Shown piece by piece: positions 18,451 through 26,947 of a stretch of 64,000 bases of DNA. Position 1 is the stretch's first letter. Every line of letters starts with the position of its first letter. The DNA comes from Virgibacillus subterraneus (GTDB lineage: Bacteria > Bacillota > Bacilli > Bacillales > Amphibacillaceae): positions 232,366-296,365 of the forward strand of contig NZ_FOEH01000005.1 of assembly GCF_900110695.1 (NCBI RefSeq), written 5' to 3'. Made by a program: the position numbers and the translations under genes. The notes under the pieces were generated by a model. It was not told where the DNA came from. It searched no databases and was given only the letters and a program-made list of their open reading frames with translations.

Positions 18451-19629
18451 ATGAAACGGGGTAAATTAGTGTGGTTTCTGTTGGGGCTATTGCTATGTGT
18501 TTTAATTGCAGCTTGTTCTGATAAAGAACCTGAAGAAACTGCCGAACCAGAAAATGAAGAAACCACAGAACCCAAGAAACCAGCAGTACCAAAAGAGACA
18601 AAAGAACCAGAGGAAGTCCATAAAGAAATTACAATTTCTGCAATTGGTGATATGCTGATCCATAACACTGTATATGAAGATGCGCAAACGGATAGTGGCT
18701 ATAACTTTATGCCAATGCTTGAGCGTGTTAAACCATTCTTAAATGACACAACCATTACATTCGCCAATCAAGAAACAATGATTGGTGGTAAGTTATTAGG
18801 ATTGTCTTCATACCCAACATTTAACAGCCCTTATGCTGTAGGTGATGTATTGAAAAAATCAGGTGTTGATGTCGTTTCTTTAGCAAACAATCACACATTG
18901 GATGGCGGGGAAGAAGCAATTCAAAGTGCCATAGAGCATTGGGAAAGCATTGATATGATGTACACTGGTGCATACAAGAGTGAAGCTGACAGTAACAAGA
19001 TCCGGGTATATGAAACAGATGAAGGAATTTCTGTTGCTTTTTTAGCGTATACATATGGAACAAATGGACTACAAGTGCCAGAAGGAAAGAATTTTTTAGT
19101 CAATTTAATTGATAAAGAAATAATGGCGAGCAGAATTCAGAAAGCGAAAAAACAAGCAGATGCTGTGGTATTGAGCATGCATTTTGGTAATCAATATGAA
19201 CGATTACCAAGTGAAGGACAAAAAGAGCTCGTCCAATTTGCTGCTGATAATGGCGTGAACGTTGTTTTGGGACATCATCCACATGTCCTGCAGCCTATCG
19301 ATTGGGTAGAAGGTGCAAACGGAAATAAAACGTTAGTCGCATACTCGTTAGGTAATTTTTTATCAGGTCAGGATGAATTTTATCGACGAATTGGCGGGAT
19401 TTTTAAATTTACTATTCATAAAACAATTAAAGGTGAAAAAGAAACAGTTGAGGTAAAATCACCTCAGTTGATGCCGACCTTTGTAAAGTATAGCAACTGG
19501 GCGAATTATCAGGTTGCCCCGATGTACCAGCTAACAAATGATGAACTTGCAAATACTGAAAAACACTATCAGGAAATCAAAGACCATATGTCTCAGTGGG
19601 TTCCAGAGCTTGAGTTTATTGAGGAATAG
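18451..19629 (+). CDS. CapA/PgsA-like metallophosphatase-fold lipoprotein
   Basis: ATG 18451 (after AAGGAG) gives 392 residues. Lipobox IAAC (about 21-24) is followed by a Glu/Pro/Thr-rich spacer and then the CapA fold: ITISAIGDMLIH, FANQET, VSLANNHTLDGG, VLSMHFGNQYE and VVLGHHPHVLQP. CapA/PgsA takes part in poly-gamma-glutamate synthesis and anchoring, but no capB/capC/pgsBC genes are nearby. Many lone CapA homologues occur in Bacillaceae with unknown roles. It should sit on the outer face of the membrane. Confidence 0.85.
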   Translation: MKRGKLVWFLLGLLLCVLIAACSDKEPEETAEPENEETTEPKKPAVPKETKEPEEVHKEITISAIGDMLIHNTVYEDAQTDSGYNFMPMLERVKPFLNDTTITFANQETMIGGKLLGLSSYPTFNSPYAVGDVLKKSGVDVVSLANNHTLDGGEEAIQSAIEHWESIDMMYTGAYKSEADSNKIRVYETDEGISVAFLAYTYGTNGLQVPEGKNFLVNLIDKEIMASRIQKAKKQADAVVLSMHFGNQYERLPSEGQKELVQFAADNGVNVVLGHHPHVLQPIDWVEGANGNKTLVAYSLGNFLSGQDEFYRRIGGIFKFTIHKTIKGEKETVEVKSPQLMPTFVKYSNWANYQVAPMYQLTNDELANTEKHYQEIKDHMSQWVPELEFIEE

Positions 19630-19650
19630 CAATAACCTTACTGCTATTCC
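19623..19650. terminator. Hairpin between convergent genes
   Basis: GGAATAGCA (19623-19631) pairs with TGCTATTCC (19642-19650) and overlaps the capA-like stop codon. The T-run is weak on the plus strand. It sits directly before the stop of the minus-strand gene at 19651. Confidence 0.6.
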
Positions 19651-20352
19651 TTATCTCAGTTGGATGGAACGCTTTTTTCGTTCAATTAAGAAAGATACAA
19701 GATAAAGAAAAACGCCTAGACCAGCAAAGTATATCGTCGGAATACTAACCGTAGTTCCAAAGTTAGGCATCAAATATATAACAAGGACAAATAGTCCAAT
19801 TGAAAAGGTGCTAAATGCCCAAACCTGTAAGAATTCTACCCATTTTTTTTGCTTCTTGTCATCTTTAAATACAGTATTTTTTAACCACTTAAAAATTATT
19901 ATAATGAATAAAAAAGCGATTAGTACATCGATAATGAGAATTGCAATACCAGATCCTATCGAAAAGGTTGTATTGGCAGAACCGAGATCAAAAAAATAAT
20001 GAAGCCCGAATCCAATTATTCCGTGTGTAAGGCTAATAATTGCCAGAAACTGCAGTATAATTGAACTTATAAATAAAATTTGGCGCTTACGATTTTCAAC
20101 AGGAATTTCCCCTATAATTTCTTTACAATATGTCTTTGGATCCTTGCCAAAAATTTCTTCAGCAGTTCGCCCTTCTTCCTGGGCCTGCAGAATGTGCTCT
20201 AGCAGTTCAAGTAAAACCTCTTCTGTTTGCTGTTCAGATTTGTTTGTGTTTAAACGTATGTACACGAGCATATCTTCATAATACTTTAAATTTTCCTCGT
20301 TTAATTGCTCCCGTTTTTCATTGTTTAACTCAATAATAGCCTTTGCATTCAT
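19651..20352 (-). CDS. HAAS-domain membrane protein paired with PadR
   Basis: 233 residues. The N-terminal 90 residues are helical and acidic (ENLKYYEDMLVYIRLNTNK, LLELLEHILQAQEEGRTAEE, FGKDPKTYCKEI), as in the HAAS domain that accompanies PadR regulators. Five membrane helices follow (about 90-225), ending in a basic tail RKKRS. It lies one base after the padR stop in a two-gene operon. HAAS proteins are thought to link membrane events to PadR, but no ligand is known. DUF1129-type membrane proteins are close relatives. Confidence 0.72.
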   Translation of the reverse strand: MNAKAIIELNNEKREQLNEENLKYYEDMLVYIRLNTNKSEQQTEEVLLELLEHILQAQEEGRTAEEIFGKDPKTYCKEIIGEIPVENRKRQILFISSIILQFLAIISLTHGIIGFGLHYFFDLGSANTTFSIGSGIAILIIDVLIAFLFIIIIFKWLKNTVFKDDKKQKKWVEFLQVWAFSTFSIGLFVLVIYLMPNFGTTVSIPTIYFAGLGVFLYLVSFLIERKKRSIQLR

Positions 20353-20353
20353 A

Positions 20354-20683
20354 TTAGATTTCTCCTTTCTCTATAATTTTATCTACTGGCCGTTTGATAT
20401 TTTCCCAATGATGAACAAACTGTTTTAATGCTTCATGCCCCTCTGTGGTTAAGGAATAATATTTACGCTTAGGGCCTGATTCAGATTTCTTCATTTCTCC
20501 CTGAACTAATTTTTCCTTTTGCAGGCGCAACAAAATCGGATAGATCGAACCCTCACTAACATCGGATAAACCAAATTCCTGTAGCCTTATCGAGAGTTCA
20601 TAGCCATATGTTGGCTGCCGGCTAATAATAGAAAGGATGCAGCCTTCTAAAATACCTTTTAATAACTGACTTCTTAACGTCAT
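20354..20683 (-). CDS. PadR-family transcriptional repressor
   Basis: The start is placed at MTLRSQLLKGILEG (ATG 20681-20683), giving 109 residues; AAGGTAGG lies just upstream on the minus strand. Typical PadR winged helix: LEGCILSIISRQPTYGYEL, SEGSIYPILLRLQKEKLVQG, ESGPKRKYYSLTTEG and a C-terminal dimer helix. PadR proteins repress their own operon. Two palindromes upstream (20693-20711 and 20727-20749) fit as operators. The signal sensed is unknown. Confidence 0.85.
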   Translation of the reverse strand: MTLRSQLLKGILEGCILSIISRQPTYGYELSIRLQEFGLSDVSEGSIYPILLRLQKEKLVQGEMKKSESGPKRKYYSLTTEGHEALKQFVHHWENIKRPVDKIIEKGEI

Positions 20684-20692
20684 ATTTAAACC

Positions 20693-20711
20693 TACCTTGT
20701 AATGCAAGATA
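20693..20711 (-). promoter_or_regulatory. PadR operator, proximal half-conserved copy
   Basis: TACCTTGTAATGCAAGATA is a dyad centred on 20702 with two mismatched pairs. It overlaps the padR ribosome-binding region and shares TACCTTGTA with the distal site. Confidence 0.55.
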
Positions 20712-20726
20712 CTTTTTTTAAAAAAT

Positions 20727-20749
20727 GCTACCTTGTATTACAAAGTAGC
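20727..20749 (-). promoter_or_regulatory. PadR operator, distal copy
   Basis: GCTACCTTGTATTACAAAGTAGC is an 11-1-11 palindrome with a single mismatched pair. Its centre (20738) is 36 bp from the proximal copy. Position in front of padR supports autoregulation. Confidence 0.65.
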
Positions 20750-20854
20750 AATGAGAATAGTATATAAAATTTTTGTGTGAATTGCAAACATAATTTGATA
20801 TGATAACGGTATGCTTGTAGAAATTGGAACTGTTACAAAGGGAGATCGTTACAT

Positions 20855-21670
20855 ATGGAATGGAAAAATATTTATCGAGGTATAATTATGGGGGCAAGTG
20901 ATGTGGTCCCAGGTGTAAGTGGGGGAACCATTGCTGTTTTACTTGGAATTTATGACCAGTTAATAGCTGCTATAAATGGATTCATCAGTAAAGATTGGAA
21001 AAAACAATTAGGCTTTTTGATACCACTTGGTATTGGAATTGTGACAGCCGTTTTATTATTAAGCCATCTGCTTGAGTGGTTATTTGAACATTACCCGGCA
21101 CCAACGCAATTTCTTTTTTTGGGGCTAATTTTGGGAGTACTTCCATATTTATTTCAAAAAGCAGATGCGAAAAATAAATTTAAACCGAAACATCTGGTTT
21201 TACTTATTATCGGTGCTATTGTTGTTGGTTCGATGATTTTTCTGAACGCTGGAGAGAGTGGGGTAATTGAAAGTAAAACAATGTCAACATATGTGTTATT
21301 ATTTTTCTCTGGCTTTATTGCAAGCAGTGCCATGGTACTTCCAGGCATAAGTGGTTCATTTATGTTACTAATTATTGGTGTGTATCAGACAGTAATGACA
21401 GGGATAAGCAGCTTCCAGCTCGATGTTATTGCTGTAACCGGTGTAGGAATCGTAATCGGTATTGTGGTAATGAGTAAGGTTGTTAACTTCTTCTTAAATA
21501 ATTACTATACAGGAACATTTGCTATTATCATTGGTATGGTTATTGGTTCGATTTTTGTGGTCTTTCCAGGATGGCCAGCAAGTAATGCACTCATTCTTTT
21601 AAGTGTAGGCACATTTGCATTAGGTCTTGCAATAGCTTACCTTCTTGGAAGAGTTGAATATAAGTCCTAA
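20855..21670 (+). CDS. popT: DUF368 polyprenyl-phosphate transporter (PopT type)
   Basis: 271 residues with about eight membrane helices. DUF368 signatures are duplicated in the two halves: MGASDVVPGVSGGTIAVLLG (residues 11-30) and SSAMVLPGISGSFMLLIIG (about 155-173), the inverted-repeat layout of this family. DUF368 proteins (PopT) were shown, like some DedA proteins, to return undecaprenyl phosphate across the membrane for cell-wall synthesis. ATG 20855 follows AAAGGGAGATCG. The gene stands alone between the PadR region and a thioredoxin gene. The name is by family; B. subtilis relies on the DedA-type UptA. Confidence 0.82.
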   Translation: MEWKNIYRGIIMGASDVVPGVSGGTIAVLLGIYDQLIAAINGFISKDWKKQLGFLIPLGIGIVTAVLLLSHLLEWLFEHYPAPTQFLFLGLILGVLPYLFQKADAKNKFKPKHLVLLIIGAIVVGSMIFLNAGESGVIESKTMSTYVLLFFSGFIASSAMVLPGISGSFMLLIIGVYQTVMTGISSFQLDVIAVTGVGIVIGIVVMSKVVNFFLNNYYTGTFAIIIGMVIGSIFVVFPGWPASNALILLSVGTFALGLAIAYLLGRVEYKS

Positions 21671-21742
21671 ACAGATTATAAGACATGCTATCAAAAAGTA
21701 GGTACAATAGAGATAGAAAATACCAATAAGGGGTGCTTATGA

Positions 21743-22063
21743 ATGAAACATATAGATACAGAAGAAAAATTCAATGAAGTAATTCAATCGGATAAACCAG
21801 TTATCATAAAGTTTTTCGCTGATTGGTGTCCAGACTGCAAACGGATGGATATGTTTATTGGTGACGTTATGGAAGAATTCAATAATCATGAATGGTATCA
21901 AGTCAATAGTGATGAAGTTGAGGGAATTGCGCAAAAATACGAAGTTATGGGAATTCCGAGCATGTTAATCTTCCAAAATGGCGAAAAATTAGCCCATCAG
22001 CATAGTGCTGACACGAAATCGCCCGAATCCGTAAGTTCATTTCTGCATCAGCAATTAGTATAA
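21743..22063 (+). CDS. Thioredoxin-like protein (YtpP type)
   Basis: 106 residues with a thioredoxin fold. The active site is WCPDC (residues 28-32) rather than WCGPC, and the cis-proline motif is GIPSM. Overall resemblance is to Bacillus YtpP: short N-terminal strand (KHIDTEEKFNEVI), FADWCPDCKRM, QVNSDEVEGIAQKY, FQNGEKL. Likely a cytosolic disulfide reductase; the partner is unknown. RBS AAGGGGTG precedes the ATG, and a terminator follows. Confidence 0.85.
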   Translation: MKHIDTEEKFNEVIQSDKPVIIKFFADWCPDCKRMDMFIGDVMEEFNNHEWYQVNSDEVEGIAQKYEVMGIPSMLIFQNGEKLAHQHSADTKSPESVSSFLHQQLV

Positions 22064-22070
22064 ATTTAAA

Positions 22071-22107
22071 AATAGCCGCTCTCTATCGAGGGTGGTTATT
22101 TTTTTGG
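22071..22107 (+). terminator. Terminator of the thioredoxin-like gene
   Basis: AATAGCCGCTCTC pairs with GAGGGTGGTTATT through several G-T pairs around TATC, followed by seven T residues. Confidence 0.75.
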
Positions 22108-22117
22108 CAGATTTCAT

Positions 22118-22369
22118 CGCTATGACACTGCTGCGGAAATACACTTCGCGCACCTTAGGGCAACGTTTCAGCTGTTGCTTTTCCCGCAGGAGTCTACGTA
22201 TATTTCCTGCGCTGGATTTTGCTCGCTGTATTTTAAACAATTCCAGCTGCGTCATCAGAGAGCCACACTAAATACTACAGATCAAATCGGTTACCTTAGC
22301 CTGTGTCGCCCTCCAATATCAACTACTTGTTAAGATTCATTAGAAGCAACAATCTTTTAAAAAACAGCG
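22118..22369 (+). repeat. Family-B repeat, long copy
   Basis: Begins GCTATGACACTGCTGCGGAAATACACTTCGCGCACC and ends AGAAGCAACAATCTTTTAAAAAACAGCG. It carries internal hairpins GCAAC/GTTGC and CGCAGGA/TCCTGCG. The left end is shared with 45623-45785; both ends are shared with 14097-14247. No usable reading frame. Confidence 0.7.
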
Positions 22370-22419
22370 TTATCTTTTGACCATATGTGGGAATAGGAAT
22401 TCCAAAGGAGACGATGATA

Positions 22420-23016
22420 ATGGAACAATTATTTTCACAGTTTGCTATGCCACGTGGACGTGTTGGTCAGTTAGTCGGATGGTTTATGTCGAAGGAAAAC
22501 AGAGAGATTAATAAATGGACAATTGATTTTCTGTCCATAAAAAATGATGACCATATACTAGAAATCGGTTTTGGTTCAGGTAAGGCTATTAAGTATATAC
22601 TGGAGCAGAAAAATTCTGTGACGATTACTGGGATTGACCCGTCTGAAGCTATGGTTCATCAAGCATTACGTAAGTCAAACAAACGTTTGGTCAATGGCCA
22701 GATTCGACTAATTGAAGGGTACGTCGAGGAAATTTCAGCACTACCTCAAAAGGTTGACAAAGTATTAGTCATAAACAATATTACATTTTGGCGTGAACCA
22801 TTAAATACATTAACAAAAATTCGCAGACAAATGAATGAAGGGGGTAAAATCGCCATAACAATTAGACCACACGAGAAAGGTGCAACAGATGAAACAAGTG
22901 AGATAATTGGAGGTCAGTTAACGGCATTGCTGGATCAATCGGGTTTTACTTCTATCGAGACTTTTATTAAACCAACAAAGCCAAATGATACTGTGTGTTC
23001 ATTAGGAATAAAATAA
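22420..23016 (+). CDS. Class I SAM-dependent methyltransferase
   Basis: The start is placed at ATG 22420 (MEQLFSQFAMPRG), nine bases after AAAGGAG; upstream in-frame starts fit the ribosome site worse. 198 residues. Motif I is ILEIGFGSGKAI with the SAM glycines; GIDPSEAM is motif post-I, VLVINNITFW lies near motif IV. The start MPRGRVGQLVGWFMSKENR matches a family of Bacillaceae methyltransferases of unknown substrate. Its stop codon lies inside the terminator stem shared with cadA. Confidence 0.82.
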   Translation: MEQLFSQFAMPRGRVGQLVGWFMSKENREINKWTIDFLSIKNDDHILEIGFGSGKAIKYILEQKNSVTITGIDPSEAMVHQALRKSNKRLVNGQIRLIEGYVEEISALPQKVDKVLVINNITFWREPLNTLTKIRRQMNEGGKIAITIRPHEKGATDETSEIIGGQLTALLDQSGFTSIETFIKPTKPNDTVCSLGIK

Positions 23017-23050
23017 GATGATCATTCGCTATGGAATGATCATCTTATTT
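23011..23050. terminator. Bidirectional terminator shared by methyltransferase and cadA
   Basis: Perfect 17-bp stem AAATAAGATGATCATTC (23011-23027) / GAATGATCATCTTATTT (23034-23050), loop GCTATG. The stop codons of both convergent genes lie inside the stem. Confidence 0.92.
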
Positions 23051-25121
23051 TTAGTAAGCGCAATGCATTTAGTGTTACAAGCAGGGTTGCCCCCATATCA
23101 GCAAAAATTGCAATCCAAAGTGTAAGCCATCCAGGGATGACGAGTAGTAAAGCGAGAACCTTGATGCCGATAGCAAAGGAAACATTTTGTTTAATAATTG
23201 ATAATGTTCTCCGGCTTAATTTCACTGTGAATGGGAGTTTTTCCAGGTCATCGCCCATTAAGGCTATATCGGCTGTTTCCAGTGCACTATCTGTTCCAGC
23301 AGAACCCATTGCTACTCCTACAGTTGATGCAGCAAGTGCTGGTGTATCATTAATTCCATCACCAATCATCGCAATATCCCCGTGTTTATCCTGATGTTTT
23401 TTTATAAAATCTAATTTATCTTTGGGTAATAAACCTGCTTTTACATCGGTGATTTCAAGGTCTTCTTTTAATGCAACAGCTGTTTGAGCATGATCACCGG
23501 TCAGCATGTACGTATGGTTGATTCCTAGTTTGTGTAATTGTTTAATAATTTGTTTACTTTCTTTCCTTGGTTCATCGCGAAGTGCAATCGCTACTAGTAT
23601 TTCATCATTTGTTCCACATAACATTACGGTTTTTCCAGATTCCTGGAAGTTATTCACTTCTTCATTTGGTAATTGATCGAACAGATTTGGTGACCCTGCA
23701 TAAATCATCTCACCATTGATTTCTCCTTGTATTCCTTTACCTTTAATCGTTGTGAAATGCTCTACGTCAACTTTTGAAGTGTTAATTTTTTCGTCACTGA
23801 TATAGTCCACAATTGCCTTTGCTAATGGATGGTTCGATTTGGTTTCCAATGCATTCAGGTAGTTTATTGCTTTTTCACGATTATCAGTGAAATAGTAAAC
23901 ATCGGTCACTTTTGGGGTACCGTTTGTTAAAGTACCTGTTTTATCAAAGGCAATTGATTTAATTCTTCCCATTTGTTCAAGGTAGATTCCACCTTTAATA
24001 AGAACTCCATTTCGTGCAGCGTTTCCGATTGCTGTAACGATTGCGACCGGAGTGGAGATAACCAATGCACACGGGCAGCCTACAACTAATACAGCAAGAC
24101 CTTGATAGACCCACACGCTCCAGGCACCACCAAAAAGAGGAGGGATAACTGCTACCAGAATGGCAATCGCAATAATTACAGGCGTATAATATGCGGCGAA
24201 CCGATCAACAAATGCTTGTGACGGGGCCCGTTCACCTTGTGCTTCTTCTACCAGATGAACAATCTTTGCAATTGTTGTATCTTCTGCTTTTTTCGTGACT
24301 TCAATTTCCAGATAACCATCTTGATTAATAGTACCAGCAAATACCTCGTCATTTGCGGATTTTTCAACTGGAATTGATTCACCGGTTATTGATGCCTGAT
24401 TAATTGCAGAAAATCCGTCAATGACTCTTCCATCCATGGCTATTCGTTCTCCAGGTTTAACAAGCATAAGATCGCCAATTACGATATCTTCAATCGCTAT
24501 TATTTGGTCAGTCCCATTTCGTCTGATCAGTGCTTTTTTAGGGGAAATCTTCATCAGTGAACGAATAGAGGCACGTGCTTTATCCATCGAATACGATTCA
24601 AGTGCCTCACTGATAGCAAATAAAATAACTACGATTGCTGCTTCTCGCCATTCACCAATCAGGATTGCACCAATCACAGCAATAGTCATAAGTGTCTTCA
24701 TATCAAAACGAAGTCTTGTCAGGTTTATTAGTCCAGCTTTAAAAAGCGTTATCCCCCCGACGAGTGCTGCTAACCCAAAGAGGATGGTTGTCAGGTAATG
24801 TGAACTTCCAAAAGTGAATGTTGCTGCAAAACCCAGCACGACTAACAAGGCTGAAAATATAATTCTATCGTAACGGACCCAGAATGGCTCCTTAGCTTGA
24901 TTGGCATTATCATTCTCCGTTACAACCTTTATGTTGTCGAACGATCCTGCTTTTTCAATGTCTGATATAGAAGCCTTGCCATCTATGTCAACTTTCAATG
25001 TGGCAAAATTAACCTCTGCATTGTCGACACCCTTAATTCGTTTGACATTATTTTCGAATGTCTTGGCACAATTAGCGCATGACACCCCTTCTACTCGATA
25101 TGTTTGTTGGCTAGACGGCAT
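23040..25121 (-). CDS. cadA: Cadmium/zinc-exporting P1B-type ATPase
   Basis: 693 residues. One N-terminal heavy-metal domain (GVSCANCAKTFE, Cys14 and Cys17), eight membrane helices with the P1B-2 motif CPC (349-351), actuator motif TGES (247-250), phosphorylation site Asp393 in DKTGTLT, HP motif NHPLAKA, TGDH and MIGDGINDTPAL. CPC plus the partner CadC indicates export of Cd2+, Zn2+ and Pb2+ from the cytosol rather than Cu+. The gene overlaps cadC by 11 bp. Its stop lies in the terminator shared with the convergent methyltransferase gene. Confidence 0.93.
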   Translation of the reverse strand: MPSSQQTYRVEGVSCANCAKTFENNVKRIKGVDNAEVNFATLKVDIDGKASISDIEKAGSFDNIKVVTENDNANQAKEPFWVRYDRIIFSALLVVLGFAATFTFGSSHYLTTILFGLAALVGGITLFKAGLINLTRLRFDMKTLMTIAVIGAILIGEWREAAIVVILFAISEALESYSMDKARASIRSLMKISPKKALIRRNGTDQIIAIEDIVIGDLMLVKPGERIAMDGRVIDGFSAINQASITGESIPVEKSANDEVFAGTINQDGYLEIEVTKKAEDTTIAKIVHLVEEAQGERAPSQAFVDRFAAYYTPVIIAIAILVAVIPPLFGGAWSVWVYQGLAVLVVGCPCALVISTPVAIVTAIGNAARNGVLIKGGIYLEQMGRIKSIAFDKTGTLTNGTPKVTDVYYFTDNREKAINYLNALETKSNHPLAKAIVDYISDEKINTSKVDVEHFTTIKGKGIQGEINGEMIYAGSPNLFDQLPNEEVNNFQESGKTVMLCGTNDEILVAIALRDEPRKESKQIIKQLHKLGINHTYMLTGDHAQTAVALKEDLEITDVKAGLLPKDKLDFIKKHQDKHGDIAMIGDGINDTPALAASTVGVAMGSAGTDSALETADIALMGDDLEKLPFTVKLSRRTLSIIKQNVSFAIGIKVLALLLVIPGWLTLWIAIFADMGATLLVTLNALRLLKIR

Positions 25122-25479
25122 GATACGAATCCTCCTTCATGTGGCTGAAGGCTTGTGAGATTAATTGTTTGATATGACTGTCATATAACGAATAATAAAC
25201 AAGCTTTCCATCTTTTCGGAAAGACGCGATGCCAGCCTTGTGGAGCTGACGTACGTGGTGTGATGTTGTTGCAGTTGTTGCACCAATAATATTGGCAATA
25301 TCACAGACACATAATTCTTCTTCAATTAACAATGCATACGCTATTTGTAACCTGTTTTTTTCTGCAAGCAGCTTGTAGATCGTCGTTACCTTTTCGAATG
25401 GCTGCTGCTTCATTTGCTGTTTTACACGGTCAACTTTGTCTTCATGTATACAAGTCACTTCACATATATCTTTTGGCAT
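25111..25479 (-). CDS. cadC: CadC metal-responsive repressor (ArsR/SmtB family)
   Basis: 122 residues with a winged helix (ELCVCDIANIIG, TTSHHVRQLHKAGI). Cys6 and Cys10 in the N-terminal arm and Cys57 and Cys59 in ELCVCD correspond, one residue offset, to the four metal-sensing cysteines of plasmid pI258 CadC. Cd2+, Pb2+ or Zn2+ binding releases DNA. First gene of the cadCA operon, overlapping cadA. Two CadC-type palindromes lie upstream. Confidence 0.92.
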   Translation of the reverse strand: MPKDICEVTCIHEDKVDRVKQQMKQQPFEKVTTIYKLLAEKNRLQIAYALLIEEELCVCDIANIIGATTATTSHHVRQLHKAGIASFRKDGKLVYYSLYDSHIKQLISQAFSHMKEDSYHAV

Positions 25480-25491
25480 TTACTACACCTC

Positions 25492-25511
25492 ATTCAAATA
25501 AGTATTTGATT
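25492..25511 (-). promoter_or_regulatory. CadC operator, proximal
   Basis: ATTCAAATAAGTATTTGATT: inverted repeat TCAAATA / TATTTGA, matching the CadC/ArsR-type operator core. It lies 13 bp before the cadC start. Confidence 0.75.
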
Positions 25512-25518
25512 ATAGTAT

Positions 25519-25539
25519 AGTCAAATAGATGTTTGAATG
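25519..25539 (-). promoter_or_regulatory. CadC operator, distal
   Basis: AGTCAAATAGATGTTTGAATG: second copy of TCAAAYA / TRTTTGA, centred 27 bp from the proximal one. The TATAGTATAG between them is a plausible -10 region. Confidence 0.68.
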
Positions 25540-25555
25540 TCAATGGGCAATATCA

Positions 25556-26167
25556 TTAATTAATGGAAAACGCTAGTTTATCTGAAACACTTAATCTGGC
25601 ATTAGCCAGTTGCAGGTCTGTTTGGTAAATACCCTTAAACTTCTCAATATTATTAATAGCAGCAGAAATGGTGTGAATCTGCTGTTCATTTATTAATCGG
25701 TCATCCTCTGGAACATTCTTAACATTACCCCACTCAATTAAAAAGGGGAGCTGTTCTGTTACATCTTCAGGAAAAAGCATCCGCCATTCTAATATTGATC
25801 CACTTGGTTTTTTTCTGCTTCCAGGGATGGGGCCGGTAAATGGAATAGTAGACTTATGAAAGTGATCAATATATTTATCCATTTTATCTGTTCGTAACGC
25901 ATACTGGATAGGACCTTCCATATTATCATCGAGTGCATCAACAACTTGTTGGATAAGAGGATTCTCTGATTGGATCGCTATTTTTTTATCAAAAATACCA
26001 ATCCATTCGATATAACTGTCATTGCTGAAATAAGCCATATAATTATATGTTCCCCAATTGGAGTGTTTACCCCCTTGTATAACAGTTACATTATGCTCTT
26101 TTCCAAATTTATCCGCTGCTTGTGCAGGGTTGTCGGATACAATAACAATGTGGTCAATTGCTAACAT
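25556..26167 (-). CDS. VOC-superfamily (glyoxalase-like) protein
   Basis: 203 residues beginning MLAIDHIVIVSDNPAQAADK, the first beta-alpha module of a vicinal-oxygen-chelate fold. HSNWGTYNYMAYF, YIEWIGIFD and SILEWRMLFPED continue the glyoxalase-like pattern, with His6 and Glu residues as possible metal ligands. It resembles the Glyoxalase_3/YycE-like proteins of Bacillaceae, whose substrates are unknown. A ribosome site (GGGAGGCGAC) precedes the ATG. Single gene, divergent from the acetyltransferase gene. Confidence 0.75.
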   Translation of the reverse strand: MLAIDHIVIVSDNPAQAADKFGKEHNVTVIQGGKHSNWGTYNYMAYFSNDSYIEWIGIFDKKIAIQSENPLIQQVVDALDDNMEGPIQYALRTDKMDKYIDHFHKSTIPFTGPIPGSRKKPSGSILEWRMLFPEDVTEQLPFLIEWGNVKNVPEDDRLINEQQIHTISAAINNIEKFKGIYQTDLQLANARLSVSDKLAFSIN

Positions 26168-26258
26168 TCTGTCGCCTCCCTAAAATAATTTGTTATCGCA
26201 ATCTTAATGCTAAAGGGCTATAATGAAAAGAAATTTATATGGGGAAGGGGAATACAGG

Positions 26259-26822
26259 ATGCAGAAACCGATACTCAAGGATTTTCCAAATGAATTCTAT
26301 ACCAAGCGGCTTTATATACGCCTGCCTAAACCAGGGGATGGCGAGTCAGTCTATTTTGCTATTGATGCAAGCAAGGATGATCTGAAAAAATGGCTCCCAT
26401 TTGCACAAAAGAACCAAAGTATGGAGGATGTGGAAACAAACGTAAGGGAGTCATATATCAAATTTCTGAAAAGAGAAGATATGAGAATGCATATTTTCAG
26501 CCGGGAAACGGGAGATCTTATTGGCTGTACAGGACTGCACAGAATCGATTGGAAGGTACCAAAGTTTGAAATAGGCTATTGGATTGATTCACGCAAAAGC
26601 GGACATGGTTATATTACAGAAGCTGTCCAAGGAATAACAGGTTACGCTTTTAAAGAGCTTGGAGCTAATAGGATCGAAATCCGGTGTGATGTGGAAAATA
26701 GAAGGAGTAAAGCAATACCTGAACGACTTGGATTTAAAATGGAAGGTATTTTGCAGAATGATGATGTTGCAGTTGATGGGGATGGGCTCAGGGACACCTG
26801 TATCTTTGCAAAAATAAAGTAA
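26259..26822 (+). CDS. GNAT N-acetyltransferase, RimJ/RimL type
   Basis: 187 residues from ATG 26259; the GGGGAAGGGG run at 26241-26250 acts as ribosome site and lies inside a longer alternative frame. Pattern of the RimJ/RimL group: YTKRLYIRLPKPGDGESVY, LIGCTGLHRIDWKVPKFEIGYWIDSRKSGHGYITEAV (with the acetyl-CoA loop), GANRIEIRCDVENRRSKAIPERLGF. Such enzymes acetylate protein N-termini, antibiotics or small amines; the substrate cannot be told from sequence. Confidence 0.84.
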   Translation: MQKPILKDFPNEFYTKRLYIRLPKPGDGESVYFAIDASKDDLKKWLPFAQKNQSMEDVETNVRESYIKFLKREDMRMHIFSRETGDLIGCTGLHRIDWKVPKFEIGYWIDSRKSGHGYITEAVQGITGYAFKELGANRIEIRCDVENRRSKAIPERLGFKMEGILQNDDVAVDGDGLRDTCIFAKIK

Positions 26823-26947
26823 CTAACTGGCTGGTTTGCTGAATTTCACAATTTAAAAATGAAGATCTGTGTGAATATCGGTTTAACATCAATACTTTTC
26901 ATATATGGTATAGTACATAAAAAGGCACATAAAAAGTGGGTGTATGT

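Noticed and set aside
24421..24798. 125-codon plus-strand frame inside cadA
   Set aside because: Shadow of a conserved P-type ATPase; no ribosome site and no recognisable family.
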